This document shows positions 46,085 through 60,066 of a stretch of DNA of 64,000 nucleotides, one piece after another. The translations under genes were made by a program, and so were the position numbers. This DNA comes from Aculops lycopersici (taxonomy: Eukaryota > Arthropoda > Arachnida > Trombidiformes > Eriophyidae): NCBI GenBank assembly GCA_015350385.1, contig WNKI01000002.1, forward strand, positions 1,881,643-1,945,642, read 5' to 3'. Each line of letters starts with the position of its first letter. Within the stretch, counting starts at the first letter, position 1. The notes below the pieces were generated by a model. That model was not told the origin of the DNA. It made no database searches and was given only the letters and a program-made list of their open reading frames with translations.

Positions 46085-46179
46085 TTTATTTGGTGCTAGC
46101 TATGTGGCGATCAACGCCGCACAATGCCGTTCAACGCAGCTCACTGTGTGTGTAGACACCAGTGCTCGTTGCTAAACTG

Positions 46180-46994
46180 CGCTAGCGCCTACGCGCGCCC
46201 ATCTGCGCCCATCCTCGCCCATGAGAGTTGGTTTGTTGCTGCAGGGCTCCAGTCAACACTTCGTTCACGTCACCATCTGTAAGTCGTTCTGACACTCTTA
46301 CCATTGGACTACTGACAGGTATTGCATCAAGATGGTCGTAGCGTGAAAGTAGTTCTTTCGTGTACCTTGTCTGCTTGAGTGTGCATGATTTCGTCTCGTT
46401 CAATTTCGATGCCTAAAAAACGGAGCTATCAATTCTTTTTGTAGTGAAGTGGGCATTGAGTTGTTCAATGATTTGTCTACAGATGCCTTGTAACGGCCCA
46501 ATGACTAGTCTGTCGTCAACATATATTGCTAGTTTGCAGTTTGTCTCGTCGTTTGTGTAGACATATCCATCTTTCTCTGCTTGCTTAAAGCCGAGAGTAG
46601 ACATACCTGACTCAAATACTGTGAACCAGGCTTTTGGTGCCTGCTTAAGACCATACAGCGCCTTGTGCAACTTAAGACACCGACCGCTTCCAACTGTTAG
46701 TCCTTTCGGTGGCTCGAGATATATGTCCTCTTCAATTCTCCCATTCAGGAAAGCGGTTGCAACATAAAATTGCTCAATCGCTTGGCGATTTATTACTGCC
46801 AACGCAATTAGTATTCTTATTGAGTTCATTGATGAGACAGGGGCAAATGTCTCACCATTGTCCCTCCCTTCTCTTTGCTCGAATCCTCTTGCCACAAGTC
46901 GGGCTTTAAATCTTCCAACTCCGCCGATTTTTGTCCTTTTTGTTTCAAAGACCCATTTTGTTGTCAAGGTTGAAACATTTTTGGGCCTGTCCAC
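46180..46994 (-). pseudogene. Copia-type reverse transcriptase fragment B
   Basis: Minus-strand RT of another copia family: KWVFETKR, RFKARLVARGFEQREG, ETFAPVSSMNSIRILIALA, LYGLKQAPKAWF and the catalytic AIYVDD motif. A one-base loss in a T run at about 46413 creates a stop; the shifted frame resumes with the family's usual sequence, and the end of the RT domain (TRYTKELLSRYDHLDAIPVSSPM) is recognisable. There is no LTR, integrase or RNase H nearby. Its sequence is distinct from element A. Confidence 0.9.
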
Positions 46995-47437
46995 TGTGTA
47001 AGTCTATGGCTGTTCTTTACTTGGGGGCTGATCGATTTTCACACTTCTGACACCTTAAGGGGGTATTTTAGGGCCCCTAGACACCATGTAGAGGGGTCCC
47101 AACTTGCGGAAACTAAAAAAATTTCGAAAATTAGTGAACATTTTCACTCATTTCTCCAGAAAATAGCCAAAAACAGTGTACAAATATTCTTATGCGTGTT
47201 GCCGCGGCCACATACACATGCACACAAAATACACATACACACACATAAAATAATAAAGGCAGTTGTACTTTGGGCTTTGGCCTACAAGGAAACATACTTT
47301 ACGTGGGTTCGGAACATGGAACAAATGATATATGGAATCGATAGAGCTTTTCGAGCTGATCACGAATATGTAGGTCATTTTTCCGTCTTTAATGTTGTTC
47401 TCGAGATATAGGGCAAAAACTCAAATTTTGACTGAAA
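46995..47437. other. Spacer in transposon nest
   Basis: Contains a GGGGGTATTTTAGGGCCCC stretch near 47052 and a CA-rich tract (CACACAAAATACACATACAC) near 47220-47245. No gene is seen. It may include the end of the transposase element to its right. Confidence 0.4.
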
Positions 47438-49904
47438 TCAAGCTAGTAACTCCCCGTCATGCCCCGAACTACCGCTCGGACTATTAGAAGATGATTCGTC
47501 ACTGCTATCCATGCAATCCTGATGATGGAAACATTTTCTTCCAAGAAAGTGGTGCAGACAGAGAAGCTTTCCACAGTGGGAGCAGCGAATGAAAGCAGGT
47601 CGAGAGCAATTCTGTTCGCACGTGAGTGATGAATTCACGTCCAGCTGGATCTGCTGAACAACTGGTATATCCTTGATATTATTCAGTTCGTCTCGATCAA
47701 AAGCAGGATCTGTATTCCTCCATGCGTTCCGCAGCATCTCCCTGTAACGTTCAGATGCGAACTGGTTCCAAACCAATGAATGCATATTGATTATACCATC
47801 CCTCGAAGTTATGTTGGGTAGCAATCCTTCTTCATGCGCCTTTTCGAAGATACGCTTGATGAATTTTTTATACTGGCGATTGAAAACGACATCCAATGGC
47901 TGCAGCTTGTCAGTTGTATGCTTCGGAATGGTGAGAAGCTTCACATATTTTTTTCGTAATTCATCGCGAAAATTTATACTTTTGCCTCCACCCCACTCAT
48001 CTGCTAGCAGGACAGCATGGGGTTTGGTTGCACAGTATTGGTTTGCAAACGATTCCGCATTACGAGAGCATCGACTTGATATTAGAGAGTCCCAACATAT
48101 CCCCTGTGAATCGTACAAGCTTTGAGAGCAATCTCGGTCATCAGAATCGATTTCGTAGCTTCCATTTGTTTCTAACGAATCTTCGAGCTCGATTAATCCG
48201 ATATCTCTAGTGTCATAGAGGACAGTGTCATTGGTCGACCCTGATTCATTGTGCATCATTTGCTGTTCTTCGATCACTCTCACGCGTTCTTTTTCGAGAG
48301 CTGGTTCGAGAACATCGTCAATCCATTGCATCATCAACTGACCATCCATCTTTCCTGATTTACTAGAATATACGCGGATATTTCCATAGATAGTCTCAAG
48401 TTGTCGAACTCGTGCGCTAACAATGGGACCAAATTTGCCAGAAGCAGTAGGCTCACGTAGACAAAGGAGGAGTTTACCGAAGGTCTTGCCATCTCTCGTG
48501 ATCATCGGTTGAGATGTATAGGAGTGTGTCGTCTTTGTTCTGCTTTCGACATTTATGATAACATCCCTCTCACCAACGCGTTCCAGAGTTCGTTTGTTGA
48601 TCATCTCTTGCTGGAATCCTGTCTGATCAACATTTATGATTAATCGACGTCGAACATAAGGATCGAGCCGCTCGTATTTCTTCCAGAAATTGATTTTCGA
48701 TTCCTCGATGGATTCTTGCTGGCGTCTTTCAGCTGCACTTGTGTAGCCCGTTACAGCTCGGGGCCCTATTTTGTAGTGACGTTTGAACCGAAATATCCAC
48801 GACGGGCTTGCTCGAAATCTAGATGGAGCGCCAGTCTCACTGGCGATTTCTAAAGCCCAAGTCCGTAGATGATAATCATGGACAGGTCTGTTAGCCCGTC
48901 GTGCTGCTAAAAATCGTTCGTAAACCGCGTCATTGATTCCCCTCATCCTTGTGAGAAAACCGCCTGACCCGTCAGGTGTCTGATTAGCAACGCATGCCCG
49001 GTAGCGGTGTATATAATCAGGCCTATACTTCGGGTATTTCGCTTTTATGGTCTTCAGTGTCTTGCCGGCATCATGCATTTTCACTATGGTTTCCATCGCG
49101 TTGAAAGATATTGAACGGCGCATATTCGGTACCTCGTTGTGATGACGCAACACTGCCATCACACGTGTTGTCACACGCGGTGTGACGTAGATGGGCAGTA
49201 GTAGCGACCAACATCAACTACTTGTTGCTCCTATAAAAAGGAGCAACATCATATAATAAATACAATAGTCGCAGTTTTAGAAAGTATGGTTTATTAATGT
49301 TTGTTTAATTAATTAGATTGGAAGATTTCACAGTAAATTATTTGTGTGTTGTGTGTTAACGTGAGAATCCCCACGCTCCTACCCTGTCTCACCGCTACCA
49401 CGACATCACATCGTTGACTTCGCAATAATCCGACTGGGAGCTCTGATTTTGTGACGAAACTTCGTTTGTGGCAACTTGAGCTGACTGGTTACTAGTGACA
49501 GGGTCATCATCTTGACTTAAAAATCGATAGATAGCTCTTGAAATAATATCAGCTTGTGCCCCATGGATGCAAGTGCGGCTCAAAGCGGTAGTATCTGGTT
49601 GAGCCAGCTCAACCAAACGTAGCCCCACATTGAGAATTTGATCACGGGTCAAAGGCGCGTCGTTCAAAAGATCTATTAATCTGTCGGCTCTCACTGGTGG
49701 CATAACATCTTGCTCTGATTCAGAGATGAGTTCATACTGTGGATGTTCCTCCTCGATCATGGAGTCATCATCTGCATCGCTGAAGTCGCATTCTGTGTCC
49801 GATTCATCGTCAGAGCGCTTCAATAATGCTCTTCCATTCGTTTCTTGCTTCAAGATTGCTACTAGTATAATAAATAAGATCAATAATGATATCTTATTCG
49901 CCAT
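47438..49904 (-). pseudogene. Pogo/Tc5-like DDE transposase gene split by a 273-bp insertion
   Basis: The C-terminal piece (49137-47438) has a Pipsqueak/CENP-B-like helix-turn-helix (ISFNAMETIVKMHDAGKT), a second DNA-binding region (APSRFRASPSWIFRFKRHY) and a DDE catalytic core. Its aspartates lie in INVDQTG, LLADEWGG and HTTDKLQPLD. It ends in a cysteine/histidine zinc finger (CEQNC, CSHCGKLLCLHH). The N-terminal piece (49904-49411) is acidic. Removing 49134-49410 (insert plus one TCGT duplicate) joins the pieces in frame, giving about 729 residues, so the gene was intact until the insertion. The first 24 residues are hydrophobic, which is odd for a nuclear protein; the true start may lie elsewhere. 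Confidence 0.85.
49138..49410 (-). mobile_element. 273-bp TG...CA unit inside the transposase gene
   Basis: Inverted copy of 43763-44035, differing at about one base. Flanked by the 4-bp target duplication TCGT (49134-49137 and 49411-49414). Confidence 0.88.
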
Positions 49905-50495
49905 ATTTGCGTAATCGATCTTTAGTCGTGCAATATATAAATAATAAACCTGATTTTCGAAGGAATATCATGTAATAATGATATTCCTATCCGATAACAC
50001 AGAAAAACGTACGAAACACGCAGATGGAACCTTCTAGAAGCTTCGCGGAATCTGCTCATGAGCATTGCATGCAAAAATCTGGGGTATGAAATTTGAGATT
50101 TTTTTGCGAGAAACGGAAAATCTGTCGGACTCAAATCTCTTAGAATGTCCCGAAAACCATCCTCCGTAAGTTTCATGACCCTCCGCCGAACCCATACTAG
50201 TATGTTTCCTTGCTAGTCACATCGTTCTTACACAAGCACGCAGTGAGTTCAGATCGATTTTCAGAACCAGACAGCATGTTGTTCGAGATTTTGGGATTTT
50301 AGGATTCTCTCATTCATGAATTACTCATGCTTTTACGCACTATATTTCAATGATTAACACACTTCCGGTCGAATCCTGAACCGAAGGTTTCCGCGCTTTC
50401 GGAGTAGCTTAGTTGTGTCCAGCAGCCTCCAATTAGTCTATTTAGACCCCTCCCATCCTCTTCTGCGCGGGGCCGAAATCTAAAGAAGACCCCTC
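49905..50495. other. Right end of the 10.5 kb inserted block
   Basis: No firm gene. A minus-strand frame (49922-50176) starts MKLTEDGFRDILRDLSP and might be another fragment of the transposase element. The block ends at about 50495, where ACAGG matches the ACAGG at 39936-39940, and copia gag resumes. Confidence 0.4.
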
Positions 50496-52701
50496 ATTTC
50501 ATCACAGGACGTGGACGCGGACGTGGCAGGGGTGGACGAGGCAGCAATCCAGATGCTAGGAACGTTAACTCGTCAGAGACGAATCAGCCAAAGCGACGTC
50601 AACTAAAGGACATCAAATGCTACAACTGTAACGAATTTGGTCATTACTCTGCCAAGTGTCCAAAACCATCCCGTCGTAACCAATCCAATAGGGAAGAGAA
50701 GTCCGAAGCTTCTGTTGCCCAAAATACCAGGGAGGCTCTTGTAGGAGAGCTAACATCCTGCGAGGTAAACGTTACTATACTCGAGGATAAATGGGTCGTG
50801 GATTCAGGTGCTACTGACCATATGACTTATGATAACAGTTGTTTCATTAGTTATCATAAGTTGCTAGAGCCGGATAAAGTTAAGATGGGCAACAATGCCT
50901 ATGCAATGGGCATAGGAAGAGGAAGGGTATTAGTAGCCACGACTGGACAACAAAGAAAGGAGCTAATAATTGAAGACGTTCTACACGTACCAAATCTCAG
51001 ACGCAAGCTGCTCTCTTATGGCAAATTGGAATCAGGACGAGAAATTATATCCAAGAATGGACGGATGAAAGTTCTCAACGACAAAGGCGAGGTGATCTTA
51101 GAAGCTTTCGAGTTCAACAACATGTGGGCCGCGAACAACGAGGAAATAGAACCTCCATCTCCGGAGGGAGAGATTCTCAATACTGAGGTTGATGACGACA
51201 AGCTGGAGCTATGGCACGAGCGTCTCGGGCACGTCAGCCGCAAGACAATAGTGAAGATGAAGAGTTCAGTTATCGGATTAGAATCAATCAAGGTTCCAAA
51301 GCAACAAGCAAAAGCTAGTGATCGGCGAGTCATAGCATGCGAAGCCTGCTGCCGCGCGAAACTAGTCAGGTATCGCACCCCATCCAGCCATCGAGCACGA
51401 GCAACTTCGATTGCGGCACGTGTCCACATGGACATATGCGGTCCAATAGGGACAGAGTCAAATGCTGGCTCTAAATACATATTCCTCCTGAAGGACGAAT
51501 ATACTAACTACAAATTCGTGTACTTCATGAAGTCGCGAACTGAGGCGTTCGATTTTATGCGCCTATGCTTCGATACAATTGGTGCTGAGACCAACAGCAA
51601 AGTTAAATGTGTAGTTAGTGACCGAGGTAGCGAGTTTATGTCAAACCGAGCTCAAGAATATTTTAGAACTAAGGAGATCATCCACGAGACTTCCGCCCCA
51701 TTTACACCCCAACAAAATGGGTTCATAGAGAGAGAGAATAGGACTCTTATGGAATCAGTGCGAGCAATGCTGTTCGCTCGCAATTTGCCAGAGAAGTTGT
51801 GGGTGGAAGCGGCCAATACCAGTGTATATCTGTTGAACAGGATAGTGAATGTCAACACCACGCCAGTCACTCCATACGAGTTATATTTTGGTAGTCAACC
51901 GAAACTGAGTCATATCCGTGTTTTTGGGTCAACTGCCTTCATGAAGGCCCAGGAGAAGAAGAGATCCGGCTATCAGAAGAAATTGGAGGCGCGCGCTGGA
52001 AAGCTAATAATGGTCGGTTATGAACGAGAGTATACCTATCGCCTTGTCTACCCAAAAACTCTCAAGCTGGTCATCAGCAGAGATGTTGTTTTCGATGAAT
52101 CGAAGATAGACCAAAACTCGGAACTCACTCATTCGAGTTTGGACAGCATCATTGATGATGCTTCAGGTAGTGACTCTAATGCCGATGAAGATGAGGTAAA
52201 CATTGCATCAACTTCCACTTTTGATGAAGAAGAACCCCAAACTTACGACGAGGCGATCAATTCACCCGATGCACAAAAATGGCGAGCCGCAATGGACGAT
52301 GAGTATCAGTCTTTACTTCGCAACAAGACTTGGATAGTAGAAGAAATCCCAGCGGGCCGTCGTCCGATTAAGAGCAAGTGGGTGTATAAACTGAAACGCG
52401 GCCCGCATGGTGAAGTGGAGAGATTTAAAGCGAGGCTCGTCGCTAAAGGTTTCAGTCAAAGGAGGGGGATAGATTATCACGAAATATTTTCCCCAGTGGT
52501 GAGAATGGAGAGCATAAGGTTATTGCTAGCTATCATCACTTGTCTCGACCTTGAAATGGTTCAATTTGATGTCAGGACGGCTTTCCTCTACGGGACCCTA
52601 GAAGAGGAGATATGGATGGATCAACCTCAAGGTTATTCATCAGGCAAAGGAAAAGCTTGTCGCTTACTCAAATCCATCTATGGCCTTAAACAGGCCAGTA
52701 G
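50496..52701 (+). pseudogene. Copia element A pol, first part (gag zinc knuckle, protease, integrase, RT)
   Basis: An unbroken frame of about 730 codons. It has a glycine/arginine-rich gag end (RGRGRGRGGRGSN), a CCHC knuckle (CYNCNEFGHYSAKC), and aspartic protease motif DSGATDHM. The pre-integrase zinc region follows (LWHERLGHVS, CEACCRAK), then an integrase core with DICGP, SDRGSEF and TPQQNGFIERENRT. The RT start reads KWVYKLKRGPHGE, RFKARLVAKGFSQ and YGLKQAS. It is cut at 52701 by a solo LTR. This is the best-preserved coding part of the nest. Confidence 0.92.
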
Positions 52702-53199
52702 TGTTGGCTGCATTGCACCATGTTGGCTGCATCGACTTGACTGCACCACACTGTGTGCACCGCCATTGAGTCAGTTACTAGCACTGGGGCCCATGTGGCT
52801 GTGCGAGTGACTGTAGACTTCTATGACTCACCCACGAAGGAAGCTGCAGGCTTAGAATCCCATACCCAACGCAGGCGCCATAAACGACGATGAGTCATCC
52901 AGCCACGTAGTTGGTGCCAAGGCTGAAACTAGGTCAACGAGCCAGTGGAACCTTCGGGAAGAACAGCCGAATTGGACAATACACCCTCTTACAAGTGCAG
53001 CCCTAGCTGCACTACCGAGGCCACGATCGAGAAGGACGACGGGCGCGGCTAGCGCCGTCGACAACGAAACTTTTAGTTCCCTATGTTAAACCAACGAGAA
53101 ATAAACTTCAGTCGATGTTCTGCCTACAGCAGTAACACTTCTACAAACGATTCTCTAGTCTAGGTTTTATTTTCCACCTTTCCTTTAGTTTTACTAACA
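52702..53199 (+). mobile_element. Solo LTR (498 bp) inside pol
   Basis: TGTTGG...CTAACA ends with a 5-bp target duplication AGTAG (52697-52701 and 53200-53204). Inverted copy of 39079-39576, of identical length and almost identical in sequence. Removing it with one duplicate restores the RT motif LKQASRAWN in frame. Confidence 0.92.
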
Positions 53200-53912
53200 A
53201 GTAGAGCATGGAATCGATGTTTCGTCGATTTCCTCACACGATTTGATCTTGTGCCACTTAAGGCAGATAGTTGCGTACTAAAGAGTACGCGAGAGCTACT
53301 GTTCGTAGCCATTTACGTAGATGATGGCATTGCAGCAAGCAACGACAGCAACTTGCTGCATGAGATGATCAAATATTTGGAGCAAAAATTCGAGATAACT
53401 TCAACAAGTGCAGTCAAAGTTTTCCTTGGTCTGGAAATTTCTCGTGATCGGAGGGAGAAGTCAATTAAGATCACTCAAAAGCATAACATCAACAGACTTG
53501 TAGCAAGATTTGGGCTCGATGAAGGCATTGAGCCTACGTCTCCCATGCGTCCGAATGGTTCCTTGCTTATCAAGGACGGCACAACGGAGGCAGAGTGTGT
53601 TGCTTGCTCTCTTGCATCGCGCGAAGCCATGTGGGCTCGTAGTTTTCTTTCTGAGTTACGCCACCCCCTTGCTACGCCAACTGTGATCAAGGTTGACAAT
53701 CAATCCACGATTAGCCTAGTGAATAATAATCAAATTCACTCGAAGATTAAGCATCTTGATATCAGATTGCTAGCTATTCGAGAGAGAGAGAGAGAGAGAG
53801 AGTGGAAAAGAGAGAGATAAAGATAGAGTTTGTGAGTACCAACGATCAGCTAGCAGATATTTTGACAAAGCCCCTTGCACCTACTACCTTCACCAAAATG
53901 AGAAACCTCTTG
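53200..53912 (+). pseudogene. Copia element A pol, second part (RT end, deleted RNase H)
   Basis: Resumes the RT with RAWNRCFVDFL, the catalytic AIYVDD and KVFLGLEISRD. An internal deletion after NGSLLIKDG joins straight to the RNase H segment TTEAECVACSLASREAMW, so roughly a hundred codons are missing. A GA microsatellite (53779-53803) then breaks the frame before the usual copia end DQLADILTKPL. Confidence 0.88.
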
Positions 53913-54182
53913 TTATTTGTTACAATCTTAGCCATTGTTTACCTGAACATGGACAAAATTAAGGACATACCAGCACTTAACACATATACACCAAAATTCG
54001 AGGATTGGCCCGCTTCTATCAAAATCCGATCGAAAACAGGCTACCAACCCCGTATCCCTCTAAAGATGCGTTCATCAAAATTCCAGCGGATGCATTGAGG
54101 AGAACACCGACACCCTCAAGATTTCCGAAAATTAGCTTCCCGTCTACCCTTTCTCTGCCCTACGTGGCCAAATGAGAGGGGG
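53913..54182 (+). other. 3' end of element A with polypurine tract
   Basis: Sequence after pol with a short hydrophobic frame continuing to 54098. The polypurine tract GAGAGGGGG (about 54173-54182) directly precedes the 3' LTR. Confidence 0.6.
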
Positions 54183-54667
54183 TGTTAGGGCACATTTGGC
54201 ACTCCTTTCTGTAACTCCGCGCACAGCTCCAACGCTCGTCCAATCTGTGCGCTTCCAATAAACACTCACGATTCAGCGGCTGACCAATAATACTACTCTT
54301 GATCAAGCGCTTGGTCACCGGTAGTTTTCTGACCAAGAAAAATGCTTCGTCAAATAATAATTTTATCCAGTCATGGATGTGACTTTTCCTTATAACTTTT
54401 GAAAGAATATCGACAGTATGTAAAACAAAAATTAATAAATAATAACAAACATAGAAACTCTTAGCTATCATTATACTTCATGTCGGATAATCCAGTGAAC
54501 TAACTTTTGCCCTAGGGCAGCCCTCTTTTACCTGCCCAAGGGCTGCCCTAGGGCGTTGTGGCTGCCCTAAGGCAGCCCTAAACGCAAAAGGGCAAAGGGG
54601 GAAAAACACAGCTCTGCCCTAATGCAGCCCCAGGGCAAAATGTGCCTCACACTAATTCAGCCTCACA
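54183..54667 (+). repeat. 3' LTR of element A, interrupted by a 378-bp insertion
   Basis: LTR sequence at 54183-54276 and its last seven bases at 54661-54667. Between them 54277-54654 is an insertion flanked by ATTCAG (54271-54276 and 54655-54660). The insertion carries repeated GGGCAGCCCT/GCCCTAGGGC palindromes near its right end. Confidence 0.8.
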
Positions 54668-58150
<3,483 letters not shown>

Positions 58151-58925
58151 GCAAGAAATCAGCAACATCATCATTATCATTATCATTATCATTATCATCA
58201 CTATCAATAAATGCAGTCTCAGGTGGACGAAAGAGGAGGAGGAGGAGGATGAGGCAACAACCTAAACTGCTCAGGGCGCAACAATAACATCAACTATAGC
58301 TACCATTTGGATTGAGTCAGCTCGCCCGAGTGTCAAGTCCGATCATTCGAATTGAATCACTATTATCAGATTGCCGCTGGCACTTGCGCAATGATATCTC
58401 ACGGTTGGCTGTTGTTGTCTCGCCGGCGCTAAGCGTCTTGGTGCTCTCGTCTCGGCGGGAGTCGTCAATCAGCGAGGCCGCATTAAATCACTCGGCGAAC
58501 AAACGATCGAACACTGAACAAAAACAATCACAACAACAACTACAACGAGATCATAATTATCATTATTACTATTGAATCACATGAGTGTGAGAGTAAGGGT
58601 CTGGGGTGAATGGCAATATTTGGTCTATTCATTGCTTCTCGCCAACGACAACAACAAAACAAACACTATTAGAGAGTATAGACGTAGATCATATTAAATA
58701 ATGGATACAAATTAAACATTGTAAAAAGTGCCAATCATTTTTTGATTGGTTAGATAATAACTAAAAGACCGCTATGCGCGTCAACCAGTTCCGCTATCTT
58801 TTCTTGAGAACGCCGAAAGCTCTCGAGTTTAATTGACTGACCGAAGCCATTTTTAGGCGACCTGTTGTCGCCGAACCACTAAAATCGTTTCTCTTTACCT
58901 ACTTGGTGACTCCAATGAGTTCCTG
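58151..58925 (+). other. SERCA copy 2 3' untranslated and intergenic sequence
   Basis: Identical to the sequence after copy 1 up to about 58897, with the same ATTATC repeat and AATAAA. No gene is seen. Confidence 0.7.
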
Positions 58926-59711
58926 CTACTGCTTTTGCTGCTGCTGTTGGTGGTGGTGTGGTTGGTTTTGGTTTACTTGCTCACGTTGACGCTCCCGATT
59001 CTCGATCATCTTGTTAACAGCGTTTCTAACTAAATCCTCGATCACATCCGCCGGCTTTCTGGTCGTGAGGGTGACACCTGAGGCTCCGAGGTCGAATTTG
59101 TCGTAGAGGTCCGAGTAGAATCCTTGCTTAACGTTGAACACCTTCGAAAGCTCGCTAACCATATTACCTGAAGCTCTCCCTCCGCCTGAGTCTACGGATA
59201 GAGCTGGCGATTGCACATTCCTTGGCTGACTAACACGAAAGCCTCGTTGGCGACGATGGTGGTTGTTGCGATGAAGATGGTGGCCATGCTGATTGGGTTC
59301 CTGATGGCCGAGTCCGTGGTAAGCTACGGGTAGCATTAGATATTCCGGCTCGTGGCGAGCGAATGTGTTCCCGTGGGCCTGGTGTGGAGTTCCGAAGAAT
59401 TTGGACATTTGCTGGTAATATTCTCGGTCGCTTGGCACGCCCACAACATTGGTTTTGATTTGCTTGTCGTCGAAGGACCTAAACTTGCTTGGCTCCACAT
59501 TGACCTCGTGCCTGATAGTTTCTGGTTTCAAGGATCTGGCCGAGTTCAGCGCACTCTCCTTGATCTCGGTGACTGTCTTGTGTCCATCGTCCAAAGTGTT
59601 GGACTGCCGCGAGAAGGAGTAGTGGGTTGAGAGAGCGTCCACTTGTAGATGGCGGTTGGATACAGATAGCAGCAGAAGACTGAAATTAATTAGGTGTAAG
59701 AAAGCGGACAT
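58926..59711 (-). CDS. Small secreted protein of unknown function
   Basis: 261 residues in one exon. The N-terminal hydrophobic stretch (LINFSLLLLSVSN) is a signal peptide. The body has a histidine-rich segment (HGHHLHRNNHHRRQRGFR), a possible dibasic RRQR processing site, and a conserved-looking C-terminal part (ELSKVFNVKQGFYSDLYDKFDLG...ADVIEDLVRNAVNKMIENRERQ) ending in polyglutamine. I do not recognise the family. It is convergent with SERCA. A truncated copy lies at 37403-37737. Confidence 0.88.
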   Translation of the reverse strand: MSAFLHLINFSLLLLSVSNRHLQVDALSTHYSFSRQSNTLDDGHKTVTEIKESALNSARSLKPETIRHEVNVEPSKFRSFDDKQIKTNVVGVPSDREYYQQMSKFFGTPHQAHGNTFARHEPEYLMLPVAYHGLGHQEPNQHGHHLHRNNHHRRQRGFRVSQPRNVQSPALSVDSGGGRASGNMVSELSKVFNVKQGFYSDLYDKFDLGASGVTLTTRKPADVIEDLVRNAVNKMIENRERQREQVNQNQPHHHQQQQQKQ

Positions 59712-60066
59712 CTTGGCTCCTCTGTGTTGTCGCTTTCACCGTTCAATTGGCAAATAAAACTTTCACCAACCAGATAGTAAGTTTAGTATGGCGACTAAAA
59801 TCACACGCATCGGCAAGGGAATGCTGATTCACCATTATTCTAGAACAAAACTATTGGATTGAGAAAAACAGATGTGCTCTTTAATTTATTAACTCTAACA
59901 ATCGTGGCTGTTCTCGTGGATCAATAAGAGTAAAATATCACAGACTTCTAGTGGAACGTCATGGTTGATAGTTATGTTGAGTCGAGTTGACTTTCTTTTG
60001 CCTCAAGTATAGTCCCCTGTTAATGCTGCCAACATCGCCACTAATGTCAACAGGTGTGTATCCCGC
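59712..60066. other. Intergenic, secreted-protein promoter and Dscam-like 3' region
   Basis: 355 bp between two minus-strand genes. TTTATT at about 59885 is a possible AATAAA for the upstream receptor gene. No gene is seen. Confidence 0.5.

Larger units (their letters stand above)
38314..54667 (+). mobile_element. Decayed copia-type LTR retrotransposon A, with nested insertions
   Basis: Outer element of the nest. Its 5' LTR (38314-38419) and 3' LTR (54183-54276 plus 54661-54667) share TGTTAGGGCACATTTGG...CTCACGATTCAGCCTCACA but differ at many positions, so it is old or recombinant. The primer-binding-like site TGGTAGCAGGTCG follows the 5' LTR and a purine tract GAGAGGGGG precedes the 3' LTR. 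The gag and pol pieces between them read in copia order: gag, zinc knuckle, protease, integrase, RT, RNase H. No matching target duplication is seen at the outer edges. Confidence 0.85.

Noticed and set aside
38314..54667. Target-site duplication for copia element A
   Set aside because: The outer flanks (AGTTT left, AAGTG right) do not match, so no duplication is claimed.
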